This document shows positions 1-5,845 of a DNA stretch of 13,832 bases, piece by piece. The translations under genes and the position numbers were made by a program. The stretch's first letter is position 1, and the number at the start of each line of letters is the position of its first letter. The DNA is from Kiloniellales bacterium (GTDB lineage: Bacteria; Pseudomonadota; Alphaproteobacteria; Kiloniellales; JAKSDN01), in the NCBI GenBank assembly GCA_022360075.1, contig JAKSDN010000093.1, positions 1 through 13,832 on the forward strand, read 5' to 3'. The notes under the pieces were generated by a model, which was not told the origin of the DNA, did not search any database, and saw only the letters and a program-made list of their open reading frames with translations.

Positions 1-195
1 CGCCTGGAAGAGGTCTGCGGCACGATGGCCTGCCACGGCTCGGTGCGCGCCGGCCGCCAGCTCAACGTGGAAGAAATGAACGCCATCCTGCGCCAGATGG
101 AGGCCACGCCCCACTCCGGCCAGTGCAACCACGGCCGGCCGACCTACGTGGAGCTGAAGCTCGCCGACATCGAGCGGCTGTTCGGGCGGCGGTGA
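1..195 (+). CDS. mutL: DNA mismatch repair protein MutL, C-terminal end (5' truncated by window)
   Basis: The frame is open from base 1 to a TGA at 193-195 and gives the last 64 residues of a MutL protein. The C-terminal dimerisation/endonuclease domain signature is plain: [15 protein letters not shown], then an [10 protein letters not shown] helix, then [14 protein letters not shown] and the terminal DIERLFGRR. The CNHGRP and ACH segments belong to the conserved motif set of the endonuclease-type MutL C-terminal domain, which nicks the daughter strand after MutS binds a mismatch. The upstream part of the gene is outside the window. It is followed by the repeat-bracketed GIY-YIG unit, so it is probably the last gene of its transcript. 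Identification is secure; the state of the N-terminal ATPase domain cannot be judged. Confidence 0.95.
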   Translation, partial: RLEEVCGTMACHGSVRAGRQLNVEEMNAILRQMEATPHSGQCNHGRPTYVELKLADIERLFGRR

Positions 196-226
196 GTTTG
201 CATGACGGCTGCTGTCAAATGAAGAT

Positions 227-256
227 GTCATGCCCGGGCTTGACCCGGGCATCCAG
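227..256 (+). repeat. Palindromic hairpin repeat, copy A (left arm of perfect 30-bp inverted repeat)
   Basis: A 30-bp element made of an outer GTC, a 9-bp stem (ATGCCCGGG at 230-238 with CCCGGGCAT at 244-252), a 5-nt loop CTTGA (239-243) and an inner CCAG facing the GIY-YIG gene. Its exact reverse complement is at 569-598; the match stops sharply at both ends of the 30 bp. It lies 31 bp after the mutL stop and 18 bp before the preferred nuclease start. The alternative nuclease ATG at 230 lies inside this repeat. Palindromes with this CTTGA/TCAAG loop are dispersed in many alphaproteobacterial genomes. Confidence 0.93.
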
Positions 257-274
257 CCCTCCGCGCCTTCGCCG

Positions 275-565
275 ATGGCAAGTTACTACGTCTACATCAT
301 GGCCAGTCGTCGCAATGGCACGCTCTATGTCGGCGTAACGAACGATCTCATCCGTCGGGTGTATCAGCACCGCACAGGCGCCGTCGAAGGCTTCACGAAG
401 AAGCATGGCGTGAAACGGCTCGTCTACTTCGAAGAGACAAGCGACGTGCGCAGCGCTTTACAGCGCGAGAAGAACATCAAGCACTGGAGCCGGGCTTGGA
501 AACTGGCACTGATCGAGGAGGCTAATCCGGATTGGGAGGACCTGTACGACAAGCTGCTGGGCTAG
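275..565 (+). CDS. Small GIY-YIG nuclease-domain protein
   Basis: A 96-aa single-domain protein of the GIY-YIG endonuclease superfamily (YhbQ/UPF0213-like, COG2827 type). The GIY-like strand is YVYI (residues 5-8) and the YIG-like strand is LYVGVT (17-22). The conserved Arg is expected in DLIRRVYQH (24-32) and the metal-binding catalytic Glu in LVYFEE (about E53). The C-terminal REKNIKHWSRAWK and NPDW segments are typical of the family. These enzymes use a single metal ion to cleave DNA; the cellular role of this short family is poorly known. I chose ATG 275 because homology begins there. The frame stays open to ATG 230, but those 15 codons are largely translated repeat A. No good Shine-Dalgarno precedes 275. 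The gene is less GC-rich than its neighbours and is bracketed by perfect inverted repeats, suggesting it travelled as a unit. Confidence 0.88.
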   Translation: MASYYVYIMASRRNGTLYVGVTNDLIRRVYQHRTGAVEGFTKKHGVKRLVYFEETSDVRSALQREKNIKHWSRAWKLALIEEANPDWEDLYDKLLG

Positions 566-568
566 ATT

Positions 569-598
569 CTGGATGCCCGGGTCAAGCCCGGGCATGAC
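569..598 (-). repeat. Palindromic hairpin repeat, copy B (right arm, exact inverted copy of A)
   Basis: Exact 30-nt reverse complement of 227-256, starting 3 bp after the nuclease stop codon. The stem is ATGCCCGGG at 573-581 with CCCGGGCAT at 587-595, and the loop is TCAAG (582-586). The flanks keep the same asymmetry: CTGG faces the gene and GAC is outermost. As RNA the hairpin could also end transcription of the nuclease gene, although no T-run follows. Confidence 0.93.
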
Positions 599-677
599 CA
601 ATCTGATGTTTGTGCCAAGAGCCAAGTCTAGCTCGGACTGTGCCCCATGAGTTCAGCAAGCTCGAGAAACCTTGTAT

Positions 678-706
678 GCCATCACCGGGCTTGACCCGGT
701 GATCCA
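678..706 (+). repeat. Palindromic hairpin repeat, copy C (diverged stem, same loop)
   Basis: Same architecture and orientation as copy A: outer GCC, stem ATCACCGGG (681-689) with CCCGGTGAT (695-703), loop CTTGA (690-694), then CCA. Compared with A, the arm differs at two positions and the partner arm carries the matching changes, so the 9-bp stem is still perfect. Confidence 0.85.
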
Positions 707-731
707 AAGTGGCGTTTGGGTCAAGCGATGC

Positions 732-761
732 CTGGATTGCCGGGTCAAGTTCGGCAATGAC
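732..761 (-). repeat. Palindromic hairpin repeat, copy D (inverted relative to C)
   Basis: Same orientation as copy B: inner CTGG, stem ATTGCCGGG (736-744) with TTCGGCAAT (750-758), loop TCAAG (745-749), outer GAC. Seven Watson-Crick pairs plus two G-T pairs next to the loop. With copy C it forms an inverted doublet 25 bp apart, the same geometry as A/B but with no gene between. Confidence 0.85.
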
Positions 762-868
762 AAGTGAAGAGGTTCTTCGCTCCAAGCTCTTGTTCCCAAA
801 GCAATCATTTTGGGTCAGTCTCTGAGACCAACGAGTCGTTCGATCGCAGCTATGAGGTTGCCGCCACC

Positions 869-1882
869 ATGACCGACCAGCAGACCTTCGAGCTCGGCGA
901 TTTCGCCCTGCAGAGCGGCATCACGCTGCCCGGCGCGCGCCTGGTCTACAAGACCTACGGCGAACTGAATGCCGACAAGTCGAATGCGATCCTCTATCCA
1001 ACCTCCTACAGCGCCCAGCACAGTGATATCGACTGGCTGATCGGGCCCGAGGGCGTGCTCGATCCGACAAACGCCTTCGTCGTCATCCCCAACATGTTCA
1101 CCAACGGGCTTTCCAGCTCGCCGAGCAACACGCCCCTGCCGCTGTCCCAGGGGCGCTTTCCGCCGGTCACCCTCTACGACAACGTCATGGCGCAGGAGCG
1201 GCTGCTGCGCGAAGTCTTTGGCATCGAGCGCCTGGCCCTGGTCTACGGCTGGTCCATGGGCGGCCAGCAGGCCTATCACTGGGGCGCGCTCTTTCCCGAG
1301 CGGGTCGCGCGGATCTGCGTGGTCTGCGGCTCGGCCAAGACCGCCCCGCACAACCAGGTCTTTCTCGAGGGCGTGAAGGCGACGCTCACCGCCGATGCGG
1401 CCTACCGCGACGGCTGGTTCCACGAGTCGCCGATCCGCGGCCTGCGCGCCATGGCGCGGGTCTATGCGGGCTGGGCGCTGTCGCAGGCCTTCTACCGCGA
1501 AGACACTTGGCGTAGCCTCGGCTTCCCCTCTCTAGAGGATTTCCTGATCCACGGCTGGGAGGCGAACTTCCTGCGCCGCGACGCCAACGATTTGCTCGCC
1601 CAGATCGGCACCTGGCAGCGGGCCGACATCAGCGCCAACGAGCGCTACGAAGGCGATCTCTCGCGGGCGCTCGGCGCCGTTACGGCCAAGGCCCTGGTGA
1701 TGCCGGGCGAGACCGATCTCTACTTTCGCGTCGCCGACAACGCGCGCGAGGTCGCGCTGATGCCCAACGCCGAGCTGCGGCCCATTCCTTCGATCTGGGG
1801 CCACCGCGCCGGCAATCCACTCAACAACCCCAGCGACGCCGCCTTCTTGCGCGAGGCCGTGCAGGAGTTGCTCGCCGATTGA
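869..1882 (+). CDS. MetX-like alpha/beta hydrolase fold protein (homoserine O-acetyltransferase family)
   Basis: 337 aa from ATG 869. Family similarity starts at [12 protein letters not shown] just inside this start, and a weak GAGG lies 11 nt upstream; the open frame back to 764 adds 35 residues with no family character. The nucleophile elbow is GWSMGG (Ser129). The acid is probably Asp283 in PGETDLYF and the base His312 in IWGHRAG. The fold and the opening segment ([15 protein letters not shown]) match the MetX/homoserine acetyltransferase group. However, the elbow is GWSMGG rather than the usual GGSMGG, and the loop after [10 protein letters not shown] reads LSSSPSNTP where true MetX has a GGCxGSTGP-type segment. 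Acetyl transfer to homoserine is therefore not assured; it may be a hydrolase or act on another alcohol. The gene converges on rsmD with 25 bp between. Confidence 0.82.
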   Translation: MTDQQTFELGDFALQSGITLPGARLVYKTYGELNADKSNAILYPTSYSAQHSDIDWLIGPEGVLDPTNAFVVIPNMFTNGLSSSPSNTPLPLSQGRFPPVTLYDNVMAQERLLREVFGIERLALVYGWSMGGQQAYHWGALFPERVARICVVCGSAKTAPHNQVFLEGVKATLTADAAYRDGWFHESPIRGLRAMARVYAGWALSQAFYREDTWRSLGFPSLEDFLIHGWEANFLRRDANDLLAQIGTWQRADISANERYEGDLSRALGAVTAKALVMPGETDLYFRVADNAREVALMPNAELRPIPSIWGHRAGNPLNNPSDAAFLREAVQELLAD

Positions 1883-1907
1883 CGGGCCCAGAGACGTGTG
1901 AACGGCC

Positions 1908-2480
1908 TTAGGCCACCCGCCGCAGGAACACCACCTTGGCCTTGCCGTAGGTCCGCTCGTCGAGCGGCTCGAAGCCCGGCGGGGTGGCGAGGCTCTCGCT
2001 CTTCAGCAGCTCGACGGTGACCAGCGCGCCGGGCGCCAGCCAGCCGGCGGCGTCGAGGGCGGTCAGGGCCGGCTCGGCCAGGCCCAGGTTGTAGGGCGGG
2101 TCCATCAGGACCAGGCCGCAGGGCCCGCCGTGGCGTGCGGCCGGCGGCGGGCGCAGCACGTCGGCGCGCAGCACCGTGGACTCGTCCTGGACGTCGAGGC
2201 GGCGCAGGTTGTCGTGCAGCACCGCTTCGGCCGCGACATGCTCTTCCATGAAGACCACGTGGGCCGCGCCGCGCGACAGCGCCTCCAGGCCCAGGGCGCC
2301 GGTGCCGGCGAAGGCGTCGAGCACCCGGGCGCCGGTGAGGGCGGGGCCGCGTTCGGCGATCTTGCCCTGGACCAGAATGTTGAACAGCGCCTCGCGGGCG
2401 CGGTCGCTGGTCGGCCGCACGGCCAGGCCCTCGGGCGCGGCCAACGGACGGCCCCTAAAGCGGCCGGCGACGATGCGCAC
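1908..2480 (-). CDS. rsmD: 16S rRNA (guanine(966)-N(2))-methyltransferase RsmD
   Basis: 190 aa, the usual family length. It methylates N2 of G966 in 16S rRNA on the 30S particle using S-adenosylmethionine. N-terminal MRIVAGRFRG and VRPTSDRAREALFNIL (21-36) are the RsmD signature. The SAM-binding motif I is LDAFAGTGALGLEALSRGA (54-72), and the N2-methyltransferase motif is MDPPYN (126-131). Translation starts at GTG (2478-2480); this is the natural start because IVAGRFRGR follows at once. The start lies inside the 3' end of rluB (26-bp overlap), so translation is probably coupled to rluB. It is the last gene of the minus-strand operon. Confidence 0.95.
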   Translation of the reverse strand: MRIVAGRFRGRPLAAPEGLAVRPTSDRAREALFNILVQGKIAERGPALTGARVLDAFAGTGALGLEALSRGAAHVVFMEEHVAAEAVLHDNLRRLDVQDESTVLRADVLRPPPAARHGGPCGLVLMDPPYNLGLAEPALTALDAAGWLAPGALVTVELLKSESLATPPGFEPLDERTYGKAKVVFLRRVA

Positions 2481-3378
2481 GGGTCTTGCCTCCGCTCTTG
2501 CTGTCGGCCTTGGGCTTGTCGGCCGCCGCCTTGGTGCCGGTCCTGCGGCGCTGGGCGGCCTTCTTGTGGCCCGGCTTGACCGGCCTGGGCTTGGCCTTGG
2601 CGTGGCCGCTGCCGCGCGCGGGCTTGGCCGGCGGGCCGAGCCCCAGGTTGGCGGCCAGGCTGCGCGCCGGCACTTCGGCCAGCGCGCCGCGCGCGAGCTG
2701 GCCGAGCTGGAAGGGGCCGTAGGCGATGCGGATCAGGCGGTTGACCCGCAGCCCCAGGTGCTCGCAGACGCGCCGGATCTCGCGGTTCTTGCCCTCGGTC
2801 AGGGTCAGCGTGAGCCAGGCATTGGCGCCCTGCTGCGAATCGATCCGGGCCTCGATCGGGCCGTAGTCGATGCCGGCCACCGTGACGCCACGCTTGAGCG
2901 CCGCCAGATCCGCTGGCGTGACTTGGCCGAACACGCGCACCCGGTAGCGCCGGCGCCAGCCGGTCGCCGGCAGCTCGAGGCGGCGCTTCAGCCCGCCGTC
3001 GTTGGTGAGCAGCAGCAGGCCCTCGGAGTTGAGGTCGAGGCGGCCGATCGGCATGACGCGCGGCAGCGCGGCCGGCAGCAGGTCGTAGATCGTGCGCCGG
3101 CCCTGGGGATCGCGCGCCGCGGTGAGCAAGCCGGGCGGCTTGTGCAGACGCCAGAGGCGCGGCGGCTCGGCGGTCGGCAGCGGCGTGCCGTCGACGGTGA
3201 TTCGGGCGTCCGGGCCGACGGCGATGGCCGGGCTCGTCAGGACCTCGCCGTCCAGCGCGACCCGGCCCTCGGCGATCAGGCGTTCGGCGTCGCGGCGCGA
3301 GCAGACGCCGGCGCGGGCGATCACCTTGGCGATCCGCTCGCGGTCGGCCGTCTCCGTCTCGGCTTCGGACTCGGGCAT
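2455..3378 (-). CDS. rluB: 23S rRNA pseudouridine synthase, RluB/RsuA family
   Basis: 307 aa from ATG 3378; the frame is open further upstream but the S4 domain begins just after this start. Residues about 14-60 are an S4 RNA-binding domain (RIAKVIARAGVCSRRDAERLI). The catalytic domain carries GRLDLNSEGLLLLTND with catalytic Asp115. The closing TEGKNREIRRVCEHLG and VNRLIRIAYGP motifs are typical of RsuA/RluB/RluE/RluF enzymes. By family it isomerises a uridine in helix 89 of 23S rRNA (U2605 in E. coli). Residues about 248-307 form a Lys/Arg/Ala/Pro-rich, probably disordered tail that likely binds RNA and whose last codons overlap rsmD. The start lies 4 bp after the stop of the amidotransferase gene. 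RluB rather than another RsuA-type member is inferred from the pairing with rsmD. Confidence 0.92.
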   Translation of the reverse strand: MPESEAETETADRERIAKVIARAGVCSRRDAERLIAEGRVALDGEVLTSPAIAVGPDARITVDGTPLPTAEPPRLWRLHKPPGLLTAARDPQGRRTIYDLLPAALPRVMPIGRLDLNSEGLLLLTNDGGLKRRLELPATGWRRRYRVRVFGQVTPADLAALKRGVTVAGIDYGPIEARIDSQQGANAWLTLTLTEGKNREIRRVCEHLGLRVNRLIRIAYGPFQLGQLARGALAEVPARSLAANLGLGPPAKPARGSGHAKAKPRPVKPGHKKAAQRRRTGTKAAADKPKADSKSGGKTRAHRRRPL

Positions 3379-3382
3379 GACG

Positions 3383-4147
3383 TTAGGCGCTGCGGACCGC
3401 AGCCGGCTGGGCCTCGGCGCAGGCCGCAACCAGGGCCGCAAAAATCGCCCTGTCGCCGGCGCTGATCCCGTACTCGGGGTGCCACTGCACGCCCAGGCAG
3501 AAGCGATGGCCGGGCGCCTCGATGCCTTCGATCACGCCGTCGGGGGCGGTGGCATTGAGGCGGGTCCCGGGACCGAGCGTCTCGGCGGCCTGGTGGTGGG
3601 CGGAGTTCACTTCGAGGCTCTCGACGCCGCAGATCCGCTGCAGGTAGCTGCCGCGCACCAGGGTGACGCTGTGGCCCGGCTCGTCGCGCGGGTTGGGCTG
3701 CTCGTGGGGCAGCGCATCGGGGACGGCATCGGGAATGTGCTGGATCAGCGTGCCGCCGAGCAGCACGGTCAGGAGCTGCATGCCGCCGCAGATGCCGAGC
3801 ACGGGCAGATCGCGCGCCAGCGCCGCGCGGGTTGCGGCCAGCTCGAAGGCGGTGCGGCGGTCCTTCGTGGTCACGCTGGGATGCCGCGTCGCCGCCCCGA
3901 ACAGGCCCGGGTCGATGTCGAAGGCGCCGCCGGTGACGATCAGGCCGTCGAGGCCCTCGATGTAGCCCGCGGCCAGATCGGGTTCGTGGGGCAGCAGCAC
4001 CGGCAGGCCGCCGGCCGCCGCCACCGCCGCGCAGTAATTCTCGCGGATCGCGTACCAGGGCAGGCGAGAATAGCCACCCGGCTTGGCGGCCGCCTCGTAG
4101 TCCAGGGTGAGACCGATGGTCGGGCGATCGCTGCGGGGCTGATCCAT
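3383..4147 (-). CDS. Gamma-glutamyl-gamma-aminobutyrate hydrolase family protein (class I glutamine amidotransferase, PuuD-like)
   Basis: 254 aa, a full-length peptidase C26/PuuD-type protein. The nucleophile is Cys120 in GICGGMQ, and the catalytic His223 and Glu225 are in QWHPEYG. VTGGAFDIDP (71-80) and VNSAHHQA (180-187) are characteristic of the gamma-Glu-GABA hydrolase branch. PuuD releases GABA from gamma-glutamyl-GABA in the putrescine-glutamylation pathway; other members hydrolyse related gamma-glutamyl amides. No other puu gene is in the window, so the substrate is uncertain. It is the first gene of the minus-strand operon with rluB (4-bp gap) and rsmD, an odd functional mix probably reflecting shared transcription only. 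It is divergent from the arsR cassette across 136 bp. Confidence 0.88.
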   Translation of the reverse strand: MDQPRSDRPTIGLTLDYEAAAKPGGYSRLPWYAIRENYCAAVAAAGGLPVLLPHEPDLAAGYIEGLDGLIVTGGAFDIDPGLFGAATRHPSVTTKDRRTAFELAATRAALARDLPVLGICGGMQLLTVLLGGTLIQHIPDAVPDALPHEQPNPRDEPGHSVTLVRGSYLQRICGVESLEVNSAHHQAAETLGPGTRLNATAPDGVIEGIEAPGHRFCLGVQWHPEYGISAGDRAIFAALVAACAEAQPAAVRSA

Positions 4148-4222
4148 GACGCCACTCTAGGCCTTCGGCCTCCGATGAGACAACGGCTGCAGGGACTCTA
4201 GCGGCGGGTGGCTAAAGCGGGA

Positions 4223-4251
4223 TTGACTCTTCACCGTCGATCCATTATTTA
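4223..4251 (+). promoter_or_regulatory. Candidate sigma70-type promoter of the arsR-SRPBCC-GST cassette
   Basis: TTGACT at 4223-4228 matches the -35 consensus at 5 of 6 positions. After a 17-bp spacer, TATTTA at 4246-4251 is a modest -10. The predicted start of transcription, about 4258, lies within the first operator palindrome. The spacing and placement support it; the -10 box alone is weak. Confidence 0.5.
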
Positions 4252-4280
4252 ACAGATAAGTTAATTAACGAGAATGTTAA
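4249..4280. promoter_or_regulatory. Tandem palindromic operator, two abutting copies of TTAAC-N6-GTTAA
   Basis: TTAAC at 4249-4253 pairs with GTTAA at 4260-4264 across a 6-nt spacer, and TTAAC at 4265-4269 pairs with GTTAA at 4276-4280 across another 6-nt spacer. Both half-sites are perfect, the spacers differ in sequence, and the two 16-bp palindromes touch without a gap. The element is strikingly AT-rich in a GC-rich genome. It overlaps the -10 region and ends 3 bp before the arsR start. This is the size and symmetry expected for an ArsR-family dimer site, so autorepression is the likely reading. Confidence 0.78.
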
Positions 4281-4283
4281 TCA

Positions 4284-4673
4284 GTGACCTTGCAGATGGC
4301 CTCCCAAAGCAGACATCTGGACGAGACCTTCGCGGCCCTCGCCGATCCGACCCGGCGGGCGATCCTGGCCCGGCTGGCCGAGGGCCCGGCGTCGGTGGGC
4401 GAGCTCTCGACACCCTTCGAGATCTCGGCGCCGGCGATCTCACGCCACCTGAAGGTGCTGGAGCGCGCCGGGCTGATCAGCCGCGAGAAGCGCGCGCAGT
4501 GGCGCCATTGCCGGCTCGAGCCGGCGGCGCTCAAGGCGGCGAGCGATTGGATCGCGATCTACCGGCGGTTCTGGGAGGAGCGTTTCGACGCCCTGGCCCG
4601 CTATCTGGAGCAACAGGAAGACAGCGAGCACAAAGGAGACAAGGACGATGCCGAGCCTACAGAGCGAGACTGA
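4284..4673 (+). CDS. ArsR-family winged-helix transcriptional regulator
   Basis: 129 aa from GTG 4284; TTG 4290 and ATG 4296 are in-frame alternatives (125 aa from the ATG). The GTG has a weak GAGA about 10 nt upstream. The core LDETFAALADPTRRAILARLAEG (12-34), the GELSTPFEISAPAISRHLKVLERAGLI helix-turn-helix (39-65) and a wing with REKRAQWRHCRLEP (67-80) are those of ArsR repressors that pair with SRPBCC genes. The ELCVCDL-type metal-binding cysteines of arsenic and cadmium sensors are absent, so it is not an arsenic sensor in the classic sense; its ligand is unknown. It overlaps the next gene by 26 bp and probably represses its own operon through the tandem palindromes upstream. Confidence 0.9.
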   Translation: MTLQMASQSRHLDETFAALADPTRRAILARLAEGPASVGELSTPFEISAPAISRHLKVLERAGLISREKRAQWRHCRLEPAALKAASDWIAIYRRFWEERFDALARYLEQQEDSEHKGDKDDAEPTERD

Positions 4674-5136
4674 GCGCCCGACGGGCGCGCAAGCCGACAC
4701 CACGCTGCGCATGAGCCGCGTCTTCGCGGCCTCGCGCCTGCGGGTATTCCGCGCCTTCACCGATCCGAGCCATCTGGTGCGCTGGTGGGGCCCGGAGGGC
4801 TACGACGTGCCGGAGATCCGTCTCGATCCGCGACCCGGCGGAGAGTGGCGCACCTGCATGCGTTCGCCGACCGGCTCGCAGCACTGCGTCGGCGGTGTCT
4901 ACAAGGAGGTCTCGCCGCCCGAGCGCCTGGTCCTCACCTGGATCTGGGATGGTGAGGACATGGACGGCCTGGAGACCCTGGTGACGCTCGAGTTTCACGA
5001 GGCCGCCGGCGGCACGGAGCTGCGCCTGACTCACGAGGCGCTGCCGAGCGTGAGCTCGCGCGACAAGCACGGCGGCGGCTGGGGCAGCTCCTTCGACTGC
5101 CTCGAGGCCTTTCTGCGAGAAGAGGAGACGAAGTGA
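4648..5136 (+). CDS. SRPBCC / AHSA1-like domain protein
   Basis: 162 aa. A strong Shine-Dalgarno AAGGAG (4633-4638) stands 9 nt before ATG 4648, inside the arsR 3' end. The protein is a single START-like helix-grip domain of the Aha1-C/CalC type. Features seen are RVFRAFTDPSHLVRWWGPEGY (32-52), PGGEWR (63-68) and LTWIWDG (96-102), with a C-terminal helix over the pocket (about 143-158). Such domains bind small hydrophobic ligands; despite the AHSA1 name a link to Hsp90 is not expected in bacteria. ArsR plus SRPBCC is a common gene pair. Its stop overlaps the first GST start (TGATG), so the genes are translationally coupled. A role in handling the compound later conjugated by the GSTs is an inference. 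Confidence 0.88.
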   Translation: MPSLQSETERPTGAQADTTLRMSRVFAASRLRVFRAFTDPSHLVRWWGPEGYDVPEIRLDPRPGGEWRTCMRSPTGSQHCVGGVYKEVSPPERLVLTWIWDGEDMDGLETLVTLEFHEAAGGTELRLTHEALPSVSSRDKHGGGWGSSFDCLEAFLREEETK

Positions 5137-5762
5137 TGGCGGCGATCACGATTCACGGCTTTCCGGCCAGCTCCTACGTGCGGACCGCACGCATGGCCTG
5201 CGTCGAGAAGGGCGTCGACTACACGCTCGACCCCTTGCGGCCGGGCGAGACCCGCGAGCGCGGCCTGCACCCCTTCGGCAAGGTGCCGGCGATGACCAAC
5301 GGCGCGATCAAGCTGTTCGAGACCAGCGCGATCACGCGCTACGTCGACGAGCACTTCGACGGGCCCGCGTTGCAGCCGGACAACCCCGAGGCGCGGGCGA
5401 CCATGAACCAGTGGATCAGCGCCATCAACGACGTGGTCTTCGACGCCATGGTCCGGCGCTGCTTCATCAGGTACTTCTTCCTGCTCGGCGCGGACGGCAA
5501 GCCGGACCGCAGCATCATCGACCCGGCGCTGGAACAGGCCCGCGAGCAGTTCGCGGCGCTCGATGCCGCCTACGGCGACAACGACTATCTCGCCGGTGGC
5601 CGCCTCTCGCTCGCCGATCTGTTCCTGGCGCCCATCATGGCGGTGATGCAGCAGGTGCCCGAGGGCCCGGCCCTGTTCGAGGCTTCGCCGAACCTAAGCC
5701 GGGCCTTCGCGGGCCTTTCGGCCCGGCGGAGCTTCCTGGAGACCGATCCGGCCGACGCTTGA
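5136..5762 (+). CDS. Glutathione S-transferase (first of tandem pair)
   Basis: 208 aa from ATG 5136, which shares one base with the upstream TGA. AGGAG at 5123-5127 is 8 nt upstream; GTG at 5133 would be too close to it. The N-terminal thioredoxin-fold domain (1 to about 80) has HGFPASSYVRT with candidate catalytic Ser12/Ser13, the cis-proline segment PFGKVPAM (46-53, Pro51) and the glutathione-binding FETSAI (61-66). The helical C-terminal domain includes MNQWISAIND and the N-capping LSLADLFLAP. It fits a soluble cytosolic GST that conjugates or reduces with glutathione. Subclass and substrate cannot be told. It is the third gene of the ArsR cassette and a close paralogue of the next GST. 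Confidence 0.9.
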   Translation: MAAITIHGFPASSYVRTARMACVEKGVDYTLDPLRPGETRERGLHPFGKVPAMTNGAIKLFETSAITRYVDEHFDGPALQPDNPEARATMNQWISAINDVVFDAMVRRCFIRYFFLLGADGKPDRSIIDPALEQAREQFAALDAAYGDNDYLAGGRLSLADLFLAPIMAVMQQVPEGPALFEASPNLSRAFAGLSARRSFLETDPADA

Positions 5763-5845
5763 TCTCTCCTGTAGGCCTCTACGTCAGGGGCTGGGTCTTG
5801 TGAGCCTGGCGATTGAATGCCAAACAAGACGAGGCGGCTGGAGGA

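Larger units (their letters stand above)
599..868. other. Non-coding interval with two further hairpin repeats
   Basis: Between the nuclease unit and the MetX-like gene I see no credible ORF. The reading frame upstream of ATG 869 stays open to 764 but has no family homology. The interval holds repeat copies C and D (678-706 and 732-761). It is less GC-rich than the flanking genes. A promoter for the downstream hydrolase must lie here, but no convincing -35/-10 pair was found. Confidence 0.6.

Noticed and set aside
764..868. N-terminal extension of the MetX-like ORF (35 codons)
   Set aside because: It runs from repeat-proximal intergenic DNA, lacks family similarity and a ribosome binding site; ATG 869 fits the domain start.
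1902..1915. GGCC-TTA-GGCC between the convergent MetX-like gene and rsmD
   Set aside because: A 4-bp stem overlapping the rsmD stop codon with no T-run is insufficient for a terminator call.
4159..4171. AGGCC-TTC-GGCCT hairpin and TTGTCT-like box before the PuuD-like gene
   Set aside because: The stem is short and the -10 match is poor (TAGAGT); the arrangement would give a nearly leaderless mRNA. Too weak to list as a feature.
4284..4673. Arsenic-resistance (ars) operon
   Set aside because: The regulator lacks the metal-binding cysteine motif and no arsenate reductase or arsenite pump gene is present.
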